Source: Mycobacterium szulgai
GTDB taxonomy: Bacteria; Actinomycetota; Actinomycetes; Mycobacteriales; Mycobacteriaceae
Length of the DNA stretch: 64,000 nt
Direction of reading: 5' to 3'
Assembly: GCF_002116635.1 (NCBI RefSeq)
Contig: NZ_LQPW01000082.1
Location: forward strand, 26,114 to 90,113
Of this stretch, positions 1-9,306 are shown piece after piece. The notes below the pieces were generated by a model. It searched no databases and had not been told where the DNA came from. It was given only the letters and a program-made list of their open reading frames with translations. The position numbers were made by a program, and so were the translations under genes. Within the stretch, counting starts at the first letter, position 1. Each line of letters opens with the position of its first letter.

Positions 1-720
1 TGTGCGTGTTTGCGGGGGCGGCAGGTGCGGGTTCCCGGCGCCCAGCGATCCCACTTTGACCGTCCACAGAGCCTGGGAGCGATCGATCGCCGCTGCACCG
101 CCGTCCGGTCTGACCGGCATGAGGACGGCCGGCGTTTCATTCGGACAGCCGTACGCGGCAACCAAGCCGTCGTCGCGTCCGCCCCAGGCGCCGCCGTTGC
201 GCAGCCGGCATTGCGTGCCGTCATCGAGAAGCAAAGCGAACGGTGCCGGTGTCGGCGGTGGCAGCACATGCGGAAGCGGATCGGCGGACGCCACTTGGCG
301 TAGCCCCTTGTCCCAGGGATCGGTGAGGCACCACAGAGTTCCCGGCGTCGACGGCCCGCCCGGCCAACACACGTCAGCGCCGGCGGCGTTAGGCGCGCAG
401 TAGTAGATGTCGTCGGCCACCGCCGCCGGCGACGCGGTGCAGCCGAAGACATCGCTGACCCGTCCAGGATCCTGGCTCGGGTCGTGTGAGGGCGGCAACT
501 GCCTAAACCCGTTGATCGCCTGCCCGTTGGCATCGACGGGCACGACCGTAATGACCTGGGTGCCCTTGGGTATGGCCGGTGAGGTGAAGTGCGGCGGCGC
601 GACCTCGGGCTGGCCGATCAAGCGGTAATGCAGCAGTGCCCATGTCGTGGCCGCGACGGCGAGGACCGCAACGAAGCCGACGGCGACAACACCGGCCCAA
701 CGCGATGATCTCGACGTCAT
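1..720 (-). CDS. Hypothetical membrane-anchored/secreted protein, C-terminus cut by window edge
   Basis: An uninterrupted minus-strand frame starts with ATG at 720 and is still open at base 1, so only the first 240 residues are visible. Residues about 9-31 form one hydrophobic segment (VVAVGFVAVLAVAATTWALL) after a short basic N-terminus, which fits a signal anchor or uncleaved signal peptide. The rest is hydrophilic and proline-rich, with six widely spaced cysteines (in FGCT, YYCA, VCWPG, WCLTD, QCRLR and YGCPN), suggesting a disulfide-bonded extracytoplasmic domain. I do not recognise a family. It diverges from the metallo-beta-lactamase gene at 759, with only about 40 bp between the starts. 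The reading frame is well supported; the function is unknown. Confidence 0.75.
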   Translation of the reverse strand, partial: MTSRSSRWAGVVAVGFVAVLAVAATTWALLHYRLIGQPEVAPPHFTSPAIPKGTQVITVVPVDANGQAINGFRQLPPSHDPSQDPGRVSDVFGCTASPAAVADDIYYCAPNAAGADVCWPGGPSTPGTLWCLTDPWDKGLRQVASADPLPHVLPPPTPAPFALLLDDGTQCRLRNGGAWGGRDDGLVAAYGCPNETPAVLMPVRPDGGAAAIDRSQALWTVKVGSLGAGNPHLPPPQTRT

Positions 721-758
721 TGACCGAATCGTACTGACATGCGCGCTACCTTTCATTG

Positions 759-1472
759 ATGCACTTCATCTGGGAACAGCTGACCGCGAGCATCCATCGG
801 TGTCGGCTGGCGTTCTGTGATGTCACCATTGGGCTGGTGCAGGGCCAAACCGGAGCGCTGCTCGTCGATACCGGAACCACGCTCACCGAGGCGGCGGCGA
901 TCGACGCTGACGTCCGCGAGCTCTGCGCGTCCCCGGTGACCCATGTCGTATTGACGCACAAGCACTTCGACCATGTGCTGGGTTCGTCGATGTTCGCCGG
1001 GGCCGAAATCCACTGTGCGCCTGAAGTTGTCGATTACCTCTCGTCGGCTACCGGACAGCTGCGCGATCACGCCCTGCACTACGGGGCGAATGCGGCCGAG
1101 GTGGATCGCGCTATCGCCGCCCTGCGGCCACCCCCCAATGGAACGTGTGCGTCGGTCGTCGATCTCGGCGATCGCACGGTGACGATCACGCATCTGGGCC
1201 CCGGGCATACCACCGGGGATCTGGTGGTAGTGGCACCTTGCGCCGACGGCGAGAGCAGTCCGGTCGTGGTGTTCACCGGCGATCTGGTCGAGGAGTCCGC
1301 CGATCCCTACATCGATGCGGATTCCGATGTGGCCGCCTGGCCGGGCACCCTCGACCGATTGCTGGAACTGGGCGGCGCGGCTGCCCGCTATGTTCCGGGT
1401 CACGGCAGGGTTGTCGACGCGGAGTTCATCCGCCGCCAACGAGATTGGCTGACCGAGCGCGCCGCCGGCTGA
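759..1472 (+). CDS. Metallo-beta-lactamase-fold hydrolase (Rv1913-like)
   Basis: A 237-residue MBL-fold protein. The metal-binding motif THKHFDH is at about residues 66-72 (H67, H69, D71, H72). Later ligands appear in GPGHTTGD, FTGDLVEES and YVPGHGRV, so the full di-metal ligand set seems present. The family includes hydrolases of lactams, thioesters and other esters; nothing here fixes the substrate. ATG at 759 is preferred over the in-frame TTG directly before it. It converges on the Rv1914c-like gene with a 15 bp gap. The neighbouring icl2 gene makes it the likely counterpart of H37Rv Rv1913. Confidence 0.85.
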   Translation: MHFIWEQLTASIHRCRLAFCDVTIGLVQGQTGALLVDTGTTLTEAAAIDADVRELCASPVTHVVLTHKHFDHVLGSSMFAGAEIHCAPEVVDYLSSATGQLRDHALHYGANAAEVDRAIAALRPPPNGTCASVVDLGDRTVTITHLGPGHTTGDLVVVAPCADGESSPVVVFTGDLVEESADPYIDADSDVAAWPGTLDRLLELGGAAARYVPGHGRVVDAEFIRRQRDWLTERAAG

Positions 1473-1487
1473 CGCCGCTGACCGGCG

Positions 1488-1928
1488 CTAGCTCGCCTTC
1501 GCCGAGCAGGCGGCGACGAGCGCATCGGGATCAGTCACGCTGAGCACCAGCTGACTCACCTTCACCGACTTGCGCATCCACACCTTGGCCTGCGCCGGCG
1601 GGTCGATCGTCAGCGCCACCAGGCCTTTTAGCGATCCATTCACCAGCCAGCGCGAGCCGAAGAAATGCACTCCGGCGGTGTATGCGCGGCTGTTCGTCGG
1701 CTCGGCATTCTTGATTGATCTCAACGGGATGTCGGCGGTAAACGCCCAGCCCATCTTCACGTGAAGGTTCTGCCCGTCGACTCGCAGCTCGCTGGTTTTG
1801 GGGCCGAGCCCAAGCGGCACCGATAGCAGGAGATACCACCGGTCAAAGCGCAATTCGGTCTGCACGGACTCGACGGTACTCGCAGTCGAGTCCGTGCGGA
1901 GAGCAATTTCTCGCCACCTCGCCGCCAC
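1488..1928 (-). CDS. Conserved hypothetical protein (Rv1914c-like)
   Basis: A 146-residue soluble protein without a signal peptide or clear transmembrane segment. It is rich in beta-strand-like alternation (TELRFDRWYLLLSVPLGLG, LHVKMGWAFTADIPL). It recalls a small family of mycobacterial hypothetical proteins of about 135-150 residues with no assigned function. The start is uncertain: ATG at 1928 gives the longest form, while internal GTG codons would give one nearer the 135 residues I recall for Rv1914c. It diverges from icl2, so the 97 bp between 1928 and 2026 must hold both promoters. Synteny supports the identification; no activity can be inferred. Confidence 0.7.
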   Translation of the reverse strand: MAARWREIALRTDSTASTVESVQTELRFDRWYLLLSVPLGLGPKTSELRVDGQNLHVKMGWAFTADIPLRSIKNAEPTNSRAYTAGVHFFGSRWLVNGSLKGLVALTIDPPAQAKVWMRKSVKVSQLVLSVTDPDALVAACSAKAS

Positions 1929-2025
1929 TGGTGGGGCGCGTTGTCGGCCGGTGATTTAGATCACTCGCTCGAGGAATACACTCTCTGCGTCAGGGGAAAT
2001 CGGGGCTGAAGAGGAGCGTAAGGCC

Positions 2026-4326
2026 ATGGCCATTGCCGAGACGGACACTGCGGTCCAATCATCGTTCGAGCAGGACTTCGAGAAAGACGTCGCCGCGACC
2101 CAGCAGTACTTCGACAGCTCGCGCTTTTCGTCGATAACTCGGCTTTATAGCGCCCGACAGGTCGCCGAACAGCGCGGCACCATTCCGACCGACTACACCG
2201 TGGCGCGCGAGGCCGCGGCGGCGTTCTACGTGCGTCTGCGCGAACTGTTCGCCGAACACAAGAGCATCACCACGTTCGGGCCGTACTCGCCGGGACAGGC
2301 CGTGAGCATGAAGCGGATGGGCATCGAGGCGATCTATCTGGGCGGCTGGGCAACCTCGGCCAAGGGTTCCACCACCGAAGACCCCGGCCCCGACCTCGCC
2401 AGCTACCCGCTGAGCCAGGTGCCCGACGACGCAGCGGTGTTGGTGCGCGCCCTGCTCACCGCTGACCGCAATCAGGAATACCAGCGCCTGAACATGAGCG
2501 AACGGGCGCGAGCTACGGCTCCCAACTACGACTTCCGTCCGTTCATCATCGCCGACGCCGACACCGGCCATGGTGGTGATCCGCACGTGCGCAACCTGAT
2601 TCGCCGCTTCGTCGAAGTCGGCGTGCCGGGTTACCACATCGAGGACCAGCGACCGGGGACCAAGAAGTGCGGACACCAGGGCGGCAAGGTTCTGGTGCCG
2701 TCGGACGAACAGATCAAGCGGCTCAATGCCGCCCGCTTCCAGCTTGACGTCATGCGAGTGCCCGGCATCATCGTCGCCCGCACCGATGCCGAGGCCGCCA
2801 ACCTGATCGACAGCCGCGCCGACGAGCGCGACCAGCCGTTCCTGCTTGGCGCCACCAACTTGAAAGTGCCGTCTTACAAGTCCTGCTTCCTGGCGCTGGT
2901 GCGCCGCTTCTACGACCTGGGCGTCACGGACCTCAACGGCCATCTGCTCTATGCGCTCAGCGACGGCGAATACGACGCGGCCAACGCATGGCTTGAGCGC
3001 CAAGGGATCATGGGCCTGGTGTCCGAGGCCGTCAACACGTGGCGGGAGAACGGCCAGAAGTCGATCGACGACGTCTATGACCAAGTCGAGTCCCGGTTTG
3101 TGGCCGCCTGGGAAGATGACGCCGGGGTCATGACCTACGGCGATGCCGTGGCTGAGGTGCTTGCATTCGGCGAGAGTGAAGGCGAGCCGGCCGGCATGAG
3201 CACCGAGGAATGGCGGGCCTTCTCCGCGCGCGCGTCGCTGTACGAAGCGCGGCAAAAGGCAAAGGAATTGGGCGCCGACGCCAGTTGGGACTGCGAGCTG
3301 GCGAAAACACCTGAGGGGTATTACCAGATCCGCGGCGGCATCCCGTATGCGATCGCCAAGTCGCTGGCGGCCGCACCCTTTGCCGACATCCTCTGGATGG
3401 AGACCAAGACCGCGGATCTGGCCGATGCCCGGGAGTTCGCCGAGGCCATCCACGCCGTGTTCCCCGAACAGATGCTGGCCTACAACCTCTCGCCATCGTT
3501 CAACTGGGACACCACCGGCATGACCGATGACGAGATGAAACAGTTCCCCATAGAGCTCGGCAAGATGGGCTTCGTCTTCAACTTCATCACCTATGGCGGG
3601 CACCAGATCGACGGTGTTGCCGCCGAGGAGTTCGCCACCTCACTGCAGCAGGACGGCATGCTGGCGCTGGCTCGATTGCAGCGCAAGATGCGTCTGGTCG
3701 AGTCGCCGTACCGCACGCCACAGACCTTGGTCGGCGGGCCGCGCAGCGACGCGGCACTGGCCGCCTCGTCAGGGCGCACGGCCACCACCAAGGCGATGGG
3801 CAAGGGCTCCACCCAACACCAGCACCTGGTGCAGACCGAGGTGCCCAAGAAGCTGCTGGAGGAGTGGCTGGCGCTGTGGAGCGACCACTACAAGTTGGGT
3901 GAGAAGCTGCGCGTGACACTGCGGCCGCGCCGCGCCGGGTCGGACGTTCTCGAACTCGGGATCTACGGCAGCGGCGATGAGCAGCTGGCCAACGTCGTCG
4001 TCGACCCCATCAAAGACCGGCATGGTCGCAGCATCCTGCAGGTGCGCGATCAGAACACCTTCGCCGAGAAGCTACGGCAGAAGCGGCTGATGACCTTGAT
4101 CCACTTATGGCTCGTGCATCGATTCAAGGCCGACGCGGTGTACTACGTCACGCCTACCGAGGACAACCAATACCAGACCGAGAAGATGAAGTCCCATGGG
4201 ATCTTCAGTGAGGTCTATCAGGAAGTCGGCGAGATCATCGTCGCCGAGGTGAACCACCCGCGCATCGCCGAGCTGCTCACACCCGACCGGGTGGCGCTGC
4301 GAAAGTTGATCCTCAAGGAGGGATGA
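2026..4326 (+). CDS. icl2: Isocitrate lyase 2, intact long form
   Basis: A 766-residue isocitrate lyase (isocitrate to glyoxylate plus succinate; in mycobacteria also methylisocitrate cleavage), acting in the glyoxylate shunt and methylcitrate cycle during growth on fatty acids or propionate. The signature KKCGHQGGK is present with catalytic Cys215. Metal-binding acidic segments ([15 protein letters not shown]) precede it. The extra C-terminal domain that separates long ICL2 from the short ICL1 is present. An AGGAG lies about 10 nt upstream of ATG 2026. In H37Rv this locus is split into aceAa and aceAb; here the frame is continuous. It ends 21 bp before the convergent sulfotransferase. Confidence 0.96.
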   Translation: MAIAETDTAVQSSFEQDFEKDVAATQQYFDSSRFSSITRLYSARQVAEQRGTIPTDYTVAREAAAAFYVRLRELFAEHKSITTFGPYSPGQAVSMKRMGIEAIYLGGWATSAKGSTTEDPGPDLASYPLSQVPDDAAVLVRALLTADRNQEYQRLNMSERARATAPNYDFRPFIIADADTGHGGDPHVRNLIRRFVEVGVPGYHIEDQRPGTKKCGHQGGKVLVPSDEQIKRLNAARFQLDVMRVPGIIVARTDAEAANLIDSRADERDQPFLLGATNLKVPSYKSCFLALVRRFYDLGVTDLNGHLLYALSDGEYDAANAWLERQGIMGLVSEAVNTWRENGQKSIDDVYDQVESRFVAAWEDDAGVMTYGDAVAEVLAFGESEGEPAGMSTEEWRAFSARASLYEARQKAKELGADASWDCELAKTPEGYYQIRGGIPYAIAKSLAAAPFADILWMETKTADLADAREFAEAIHAVFPEQMLAYNLSPSFNWDTTGMTDDEMKQFPIELGKMGFVFNFITYGGHQIDGVAAEEFATSLQQDGMLALARLQRKMRLVESPYRTPQTLVGGPRSDAALAASSGRTATTKAMGKGSTQHQHLVQTEVPKKLLEEWLALWSDHYKLGEKLRVTLRPRRAGSDVLELGIYGSGDEQLANVVVDPIKDRHGRSILQVRDQNTFAEKLRQKRLMTLIHLWLVHRFKADAVYYVTPTEDNQYQTEKMKSHGIFSEVYQEVGEIIVAEVNHPRIAELLTPDRVALRKLILKEG

Positions 4327-4347
4327 CGAGCGCTGGCGCGAGCCGGC

Positions 4348-5157
4348 TCAGATGACCTGCACACCCTCCGGGACTGTCGCCGGGTCGCGCCAAAAGGAGT
4401 GTCCGATAAAGGCCTGGAACAGATCGGGCGGCAGCAGCGTCTTGCGTGGCTCGGCCCGGACCGCGCCGCGCACCGTGTGCAGCCCAGGTGTGCCGGCTCG
4501 TTGGTCGAACTCGGTGACGTCGTAATCGACGTGGCCGAAGTCGTGCTCGAAAACCGGCTCGCCGATAAACGAATAGATGGCGTGCATCGTCTTGGCCGGG
4601 TCAGTGGTCAGTGTCTCGTACTGAACGAGCAGCAAGCGGCCGACTTGTTCGCCGAAGCACGCCTGCTTCAGCGCCTCGAATGGACCGCCGACCATTCCAG
4701 CCGACGACACAATCTCATGGGCACGGGTATAGACCGTCCCGCCGGGGCTGTAGCTGAATAGCCCGGAGGGATTGAAGACGTTGCGCTGGATCAGGCGCTC
4801 GATGCTATCTACCACCCAGGGCAGATCACGCACGCAGGCAATGACTTTCGCGTCGGGAAACAGCCTGGCGATCGTCGACATGCGAGCGCACCACACACGG
4901 CTGGTATCGAAGATCACCTCGGCACTGCAATCGGCGTAGTAGTTGTCGAACAACCCGCGCAGGATTCGCTCGCGCTTGGCGTCGTCGAGGAACGTCGAAA
5001 ACTCGTTGCTTGCGCTCATCTGCCCGAGCAGGCCGGCGAACAGACCCTCCAGCGGACCCGACATTCCCGCCTCGAATCGTGGGTTTTGCCGCAACAACGC
5101 GGCCAGCAGCGTCGAGCCCGAGCGCGGCAGGCCCGAGATGAAGTGGATGGATCTCAT
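4348..5157 (-). CDS. PAPS-dependent sulfotransferase family protein
   Basis: A 269-residue cytosolic sulfotransferase-fold protein. The 5'-phosphosulfate-binding loop LPRSGSTLL is at residues 10-18, and the 3'-phosphate-binding segment KVIACVRD ends at residues 110-111 with Arg110. These residues bind PAPS, so transfer of sulfate to an alcohol or sugar is likely; the acceptor is unknown. It reads in the same direction as the upstream PPE gene, 139 bp away, and converges on icl2. From memory there is no sulfotransferase at this position in H37Rv, so it is lineage-specific or has been lost there. With the arylsulfatase at 22.5 kb it makes sulfate-ester metabolism a theme of the window. Confidence 0.88.
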   Translation of the reverse strand: MRSIHFISGLPRSGSTLLAALLRQNPRFEAGMSGPLEGLFAGLLGQMSASNEFSTFLDDAKRERILRGLFDNYYADCSAEVIFDTSRVWCARMSTIARLFPDAKVIACVRDLPWVVDSIERLIQRNVFNPSGLFSYSPGGTVYTRAHEIVSSAGMVGGPFEALKQACFGEQVGRLLLVQYETLTTDPAKTMHAIYSFIGEPVFEHDFGHVDYDVTEFDQRAGTPGLHTVRGAVRAEPRKTLLPPDLFQAFIGHSFWRDPATVPEGVQVI

Positions 5158-5296
5158 GGATACGTCTCCCGTCTACGCCCACAACATGGCGCTGCTGGTG
5201 GACATCAGGGCTGCTAGGCCAGCAAGCCTATCCGATTTCAGTTTTGGCTCAGCGTCCGTCGCTGCAACTTCTTTCACGCGGCCTGCACCAATGCCG

Positions 5297-8200
5297 TTAC
5301 GCGGTCTGGAAGAACAGGCCCGACAGGTGGTGGCCGACGCCGGCGACGCCCGAGACGAAGCTGTTGACCGCGGCGGGCAGGGTGCCGGTGTTTGCGAAGC
5401 CCGAGACCGCGCTGCCCAGGTTGTTGAAGCCCGACACCAAACCACCGTAGTTCTGGTAGCCCGAGCCGCCCAGCACCCCGGTGGGGTTGGTGTTGAACCA
5501 ACCCGAAAGACCGGTGCCGTTGTTGCCGTACCCGGAGTTGCCGCCGGGGCCGGAGTTAAAGAAGCCCGATGACGGACCGGTACTCGCGTTGAAGTAGCCG
5601 GGCGCCGGCGGGACGTCGAACCCGCCCAAGACGGTGGCCGGCATATGAATGCTCGGGATGGTGAGCGGGGGCGTGGTGAAGGCCGCCAAGCCGATGGGCG
5701 GGATGGTGAACGGCGGCGTCGTCATCGCCGGAACACCCAACTGCGGCAACGTAAACCCGTCAACCGCGATCGGCGGAATAGCAAACGGCGGCGTCGTCAT
5801 CGCCGGAATACCCAACTGCGGCAACGTAAAACCGTCAACCGCGATCGGCGGAACGGCATACGGCGGCGTCGTCATCGCCGGAATGCCCAACTGCGGCAAC
5901 GTAAACCCGTCAACCGCGATCGGCGGAACGGCATACGGCGGTGTCGTCATCGCCGGGATACTGAGCTGCGGCAACGTAAACCCATCGACCCCGATCGCCG
6001 GAATGGTCAACTGCGGAGTCGCGAACTGCGGAGTGCTGAGCGACGGCAGCGTAAACCCATCAGTCGCGATCGCCGGAACAGCTATCTGGGGAGTCGAGAA
6101 CTGCGGAGTGCTGAGCGACGGCAGCGTAAAGCCCTGTGCTCCGATCGCTGGAATGGTCAACTGCGGAGTCGTGAACTGCGGAGTGCTGATCGACGGAAGC
6201 GTAAAGCCGTCGGTCACGATCGGCGGAATGCTCACCTGCGGAGTATCGAACTGCGGAGTGCTGATCGAGGGAAGCGTGAATCCACTGGTCACGATGGCCG
6301 GAACGGAAATCTGGGGAGTGGTGATCGTGGCAGTGGTGACGTCGGGAAGGTCGAAGCCGGCCACGCCGATGGGGTTGATGTGGATTGCGGGGAGATTGAT
6401 GGTCGGAAGGTTGATAGCGGGGACATTGATTGATTCGATCGCGTAGGGGATTGCGAACCCGGAGAGGTCACCGCCGCCGATACTGATATACGCCTGGGGG
6501 CCGCCAGCGCCCCTCGTGGTGCCAGGACCATTAACGCCCCCGCCGATTTGTGGTACCACGCCGCTAACACCTGTATTGGCAAAAGATAGGTTGTTCGGAA
6601 TATACAACACGACATTCTTAATAAACGCCGAGGGCAGGTAAACATGGCCGGTACTTAGTGTTCCCGCTATCCTGGGAGTAGTAAACGCATTTGTGCTGAG
6701 GCCGCTGATCGTAATTGCCGGGGTATCCAATGCCGGCAGGCTAAAGCCACCGATATGGGTGCCGCGGGCTAATGTGATGGGCGGAACACTGATTGCCGGG
6801 AGGGTCAGCGGGGGCAGGTTAAACGCGCCTACCGTGCCACCCGACGGAATATTGATGGGCGGAACAGTCACCCCCGGAATAGTCAGCTTCGGCAGGTTGA
6901 ACGCACCCACGGTGCCGCCTGAAGGAATATTGATCGGCGGGACAGTCACTCCGGGAATGGTCAGCTGGGGCAGACTGAATGCGCCCACCGTGCCGCCTGA
7001 AGGAATATTGATCGGCGGAACAGTCACCGCCGGAATAGTCAGCGGCGGCAAACTGAATGCGCCCACGGTGCCGCCTGAAGGAATATTGATCGGCGGTACC
7101 GTCACTGACGGAAGGGTCAGCTGGGGCAAGCTGAACGCACCCACCGTGATATTCGCCGGCGTCGTCGCAGCCGGAATCGACAACGACGGCAACGTCAACC
7201 CCGGCAAGCTGAACGCACCCACCGTGATATTCGCCGGCGTCGTCGCAGCCGGAATCGACAACGACGGCAACGTCAACCCCGGCAAGCTGAACGCACCCAC
7301 CGTGATATTCGCCGGGGTTGTCGACGCCGGGATCGACAGCGATGGCAAGGTCAGGGCGGGCAGCTCGAAGGCGGGAACCGACACTCCCGGTATCTGAAGT
7401 GGCGGAAGTGTTAAGTCCGGGGTCTGGATGGCAAAGTGCAAGCTGCCTTGTCCCACGCCCCGGTAATAGACGCCATTGTTCATGTCGCCCGTGTTGAGCA
7501 GTCCATTGTTCATGTTCCCGAAGTTCAGCGCACCGGTGTTGATGTTGCCCGGGTTGAACACGCCGGTATTAGAGCTGCCCGTGTTGAAGCCGCCGGTGTT
7601 CGAAGAGCCCGAGTTGAAGCCGCCGAAGTTGAAGCTGCCGGTGTTGAAGTTGCCGGTGTTTGCGTTTCCGACATCCAAGAATCCGGTGTTGAACGAACCC
7701 GCATTGAGAAAGCCGGTGTTGCCTTGTCCCGAGTTGAACAAACCGGTGCTGAAGTGGCCGGAGTTTCCGATGCCGAAGCTGCCGTTGCCCGAGTTGAAGA
7801 AGCCGATGTTGCCGTTGCCCGAATTGAACAAACCGATATTGCCGGCGCCCGAGTTCAGTCCGCCGATACCGATCTGGTTGTTGCCGGTTAGCGCGAAGCC
7901 GATGTTGTTGTTGCCGGTGTTCGCGAATCCGACATTGCCGCTGCCGGTATTGGCCAACCCGATGTTGAAGTTACCCAGATTCGAGAAGCCGAAGTTGCTG
8001 ATGCCCGCGTTACCAAAGCCCAGATTGTTGCTACCCAGGTTTGCCCAGCCGAAGTTTAAGGTGCCGAAATTACCGGATCCGAAGTTGGTGCTGCCCAGGT
8101 TCGCACTGCCGATGTTGCCCCAGCCGTTGTTGGCATTGCCGACATTGCCGCCACCGGCATTGCCCAATCCCAGGTTCAGAGTCGTGGTACGGCCCGGCAC

Positions 8201-8758
8201 GGCCGGCTCCCCGGCCGCGGCCGGCACGCCGCCCAAACCGGATAGCGGTTGCGCGAAGGGAGAGAGCGCGGACACCACCGCTGACGCCCCGGCGTGATAG
8301 GCCGACATTGCCGACACATCCAGTGCCCACATCTCTTCATACAGACCCTCGAGCGCCGCGATCGCCGGCGCGTTCTGCCCGAACAGATTCGACAGCACCA
8401 GCGACACCAGGCTAGAGCGATTGGCCGATACCAAAGCCGGACTCACCATCGCCGCACGCACCGCCTCGAACTCAGCGGCCATGGCACCCGCATGCGAGGC
8501 CGCCTGCCCGGCCTGCGCCGCCGCACTGCTGAGCCAATTCACATACGGAGCAGCCGCCGCCGCCATCGCCACCGACGACGCACCCTGCCACGACCCATTC
8601 ACCAGACCCGAGGTCACCGAACCGAAAGACGCCGCAGCCGAACCCAATTCATCTGCCAACCCGCCCCAGGCGGCCGCGGCTTCCAGCATCGGTTCCGACC
8701 CGGCACCTGCGAGTATCAGAGCGGAGTTGACCTCCGGCGGCAACACTGAAAAGTTCAT
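5297..8758 (-). CDS. PPE family protein, MPTR subgroup (PPE34-like position)
   Basis: A 1153-residue PPE protein. The N-terminal domain of about 180 residues has Pro7-Pro8-Glu9 and the WxG turn at Trp57-Gln58-Gly59, typical of ESX (type VII) substrates that pair with PE proteins. Residues about 200-420 are MPTR pentapeptides of the NxGxGN type ([19 protein letters not shown]). Then come long runs of 22-26-residue Leu/Pro/Ile-rich repeats ([20 protein letters not shown] class), and MPTR-like sequence returns at the C-terminus. Such proteins are secreted or outer-surface associated. It lies where H37Rv has PPE34 (Rv1917c). The first 157 codons are almost identical to those of the neighbouring PPE gene. 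No PE partner is adjacent. Confidence 0.93.
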   Translation of the reverse strand: MNFSVLPPEVNSALILAGAGSEPMLEAAAAWGGLADELGSAAASFGSVTSGLVNGSWQGASSVAMAAAAAPYVNWLSSAAAQAGQAASHAGAMAAEFEAVRAAMVSPALVSANRSSLVSLVLSNLFGQNAPAIAALEGLYEEMWALDVSAMSAYHAGASAVVSALSPFAQPLSGLGGVPAAAGEPAVPGRTTTLNLGLGNAGGGNVGNANNGWGNIGSANLGSTNFGSGNFGTLNFGWANLGSNNLGFGNAGISNFGFSNLGNFNIGLANTGSGNVGFANTGNNNIGFALTGNNQIGIGGLNSGAGNIGLFNSGNGNIGFFNSGNGSFGIGNSGHFSTGLFNSGQGNTGFLNAGSFNTGFLDVGNANTGNFNTGSFNFGGFNSGSSNTGGFNTGSSNTGVFNPGNINTGALNFGNMNNGLLNTGDMNNGVYYRGVGQGSLHFAIQTPDLTLPPLQIPGVSVPAFELPALTLPSLSIPASTTPANITVGAFSLPGLTLPSLSIPAATTPANITVGAFSLPGLTLPSLSIPAATTPANITVGAFSLPQLTLPSVTVPPINIPSGGTVGAFSLPPLTIPAVTVPPINIPSGGTVGAFSLPQLTIPGVTVPPINIPSGGTVGAFNLPKLTIPGVTVPPINIPSGGTVGAFNLPPLTLPAISVPPITLARGTHIGGFSLPALDTPAITISGLSTNAFTTPRIAGTLSTGHVYLPSAFIKNVVLYIPNNLSFANTGVSGVVPQIGGGVNGPGTTRGAGGPQAYISIGGGDLSGFAIPYAIESINVPAINLPTINLPAIHINPIGVAGFDLPDVTTATITTPQISVPAIVTSGFTLPSISTPQFDTPQVSIPPIVTDGFTLPSISTPQFTTPQLTIPAIGAQGFTLPSLSTPQFSTPQIAVPAIATDGFTLPSLSTPQFATPQLTIPAIGVDGFTLPQLSIPAMTTPPYAVPPIAVDGFTLPQLGIPAMTTPPYAVPPIAVDGFTLPQLGIPAMTTPPFAIPPIAVDGFTLPQLGVPAMTTPPFTIPPIGLAAFTTPPLTIPSIHMPATVLGGFDVPPAPGYFNASTGPSSGFFNSGPGGNSGYGNNGTGLSGWFNTNPTGVLGGSGYQNYGGLVSGFNNLGSAVSGFANTGTLPAAVNSFVSGVAGVGHHLSGLFFQTA
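5721..6020 (-). repeat. 75-bp tandem repeats inside the first PPE gene
   Basis: Four in-frame copies with a 75 bp period begin near 5721, 5796, 5871 and 5946. Each encodes a 25-residue unit of the type [20 protein letters not shown]. Adjacent copies differ by only a few bases; more diverged copies continue to about 6300. Confidence 0.85.
7143..7376 (-). repeat. 78-bp tandem repeats inside the first PPE gene
   Basis: The block starting ACCGTGATATTCGCC recurs at 7143, 7221 and 7299, a 78 bp period coding for 26 residues ([19 protein letters not shown] type). The first two copies are identical by eye; the third is diverged in its second half. Confidence 0.88.
8287..8758 (-). repeat. Near-identical 5' coding block shared with the second PPE gene
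   Basis: These 472 bp align without gaps to 11580-12051 (constant offset 3293). I counted about nine mismatches by eye, seven of them clustered near 8473-8500. Both blocks encode the PPE N-terminal domain; sequence beyond them diverges sharply. Confidence 0.9.
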
Positions 8759-8849
8759 CGCTCCAACCTCTCTCCAGCGGCATCAAGCCAAATAGCACTC
8801 AGGACAACCCGCTACCGCCCGACCGCTGCGTCGGCCGTCAAGCTGATGT

Positions 8850-8867
8850 CGTAGCGGAGAAGCTACG
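8850..8867 (-). promoter_or_regulatory. Leader stem-loop of the first PPE gene
   Basis: A perfect 6-bp stem CGTAGC / GCTACG with a 6-nt loop lies 92-109 nt upstream of the ATG. The same stem with one loop change occurs at the matching place before the second PPE gene (12147-12164), which argues for function in the transcript leader. Confidence 0.55.
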
Positions 8868-8892
8868 CGGACCACGAAGGGCATTTGTTCAA

Positions 8893-8952
8893 TTTATAGA
8901 AACGAGACCTAACCGTTATCTGATCGTGATAACTTTTGGCAATAATTGCCAA
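8893..8952 (-). promoter_or_regulatory. Putative promoter and operator of the first PPE gene
   Basis: Two inverted repeats sit side by side: GTTATC-N7-GATAAC at 8915-8933 and TTGGCAA-N3-TTGCCAA at 8936-8952. Sixteen nt downstream on the minus strand is TATAAA (8898-8893), a plausible -10 hexamer. The first repeat would overlie the -35 area. The second PPE gene has the same arrangement and spacing. The rest of the 548 bp gap (8759-9306) is AT-richer and shows no convincing gene; a 102-codon plus-strand frame at 8946 has no family resemblance. Confidence 0.5.
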
Positions 8953-9306
8953 TTTGCTTTACAAAGGTGGTTCAGAGCGACAGTTCCGCCACTGATGTCA
9001 AGCACGTGCGGGCCCGGGCCGATGCCTACTTCCGCTGTTGCCAGTGCATTTCGGTGAACGAACGTACTCATCGCGTTAGTGTCGCTAACAAAATATTCAC
9101 CCGCGAATCAGACGAAAAGCGGGCGGTACGAACTGTTGAATTCAGGCGTACGCACGCCGAATTCTCACGAAAAACATGCAGTTTTCAGGCGGGTACGGTG
9201 CGCGTCGTGGCATTGGTCCCAGCCGCGGCGTGCGCACCAGGGCTCGAAAGATAGCGGGCCCGCCCGGTCGGTCCAGGCAAGCGCCGACGGGCAGTTCTAA
9301 GGCTGA

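Noticed and set aside
753..1439. 228-codon frame antisense to the metallo-beta-lactamase gene
   Set aside because: The sense frame has all metal-ligand motifs; the antisense frame has none.
2059..3603. 514-codon open frame antisense to icl2
   Set aside because: It lies wholly inside icl2, has no domain character, and follows from GC-rich third positions of the real gene.
5645..7397. Several long plus-strand frames across the first PPE gene
   Set aside because: They are antisense readings of the tandem repeats and inherit the repeat period; no start signal or family supports them.
8946..9254. 102-codon frame upstream of the first PPE gene
   Set aside because: It starts inside the TTGGCAA palindrome, has no homology I can see, and runs against the likely promoter.
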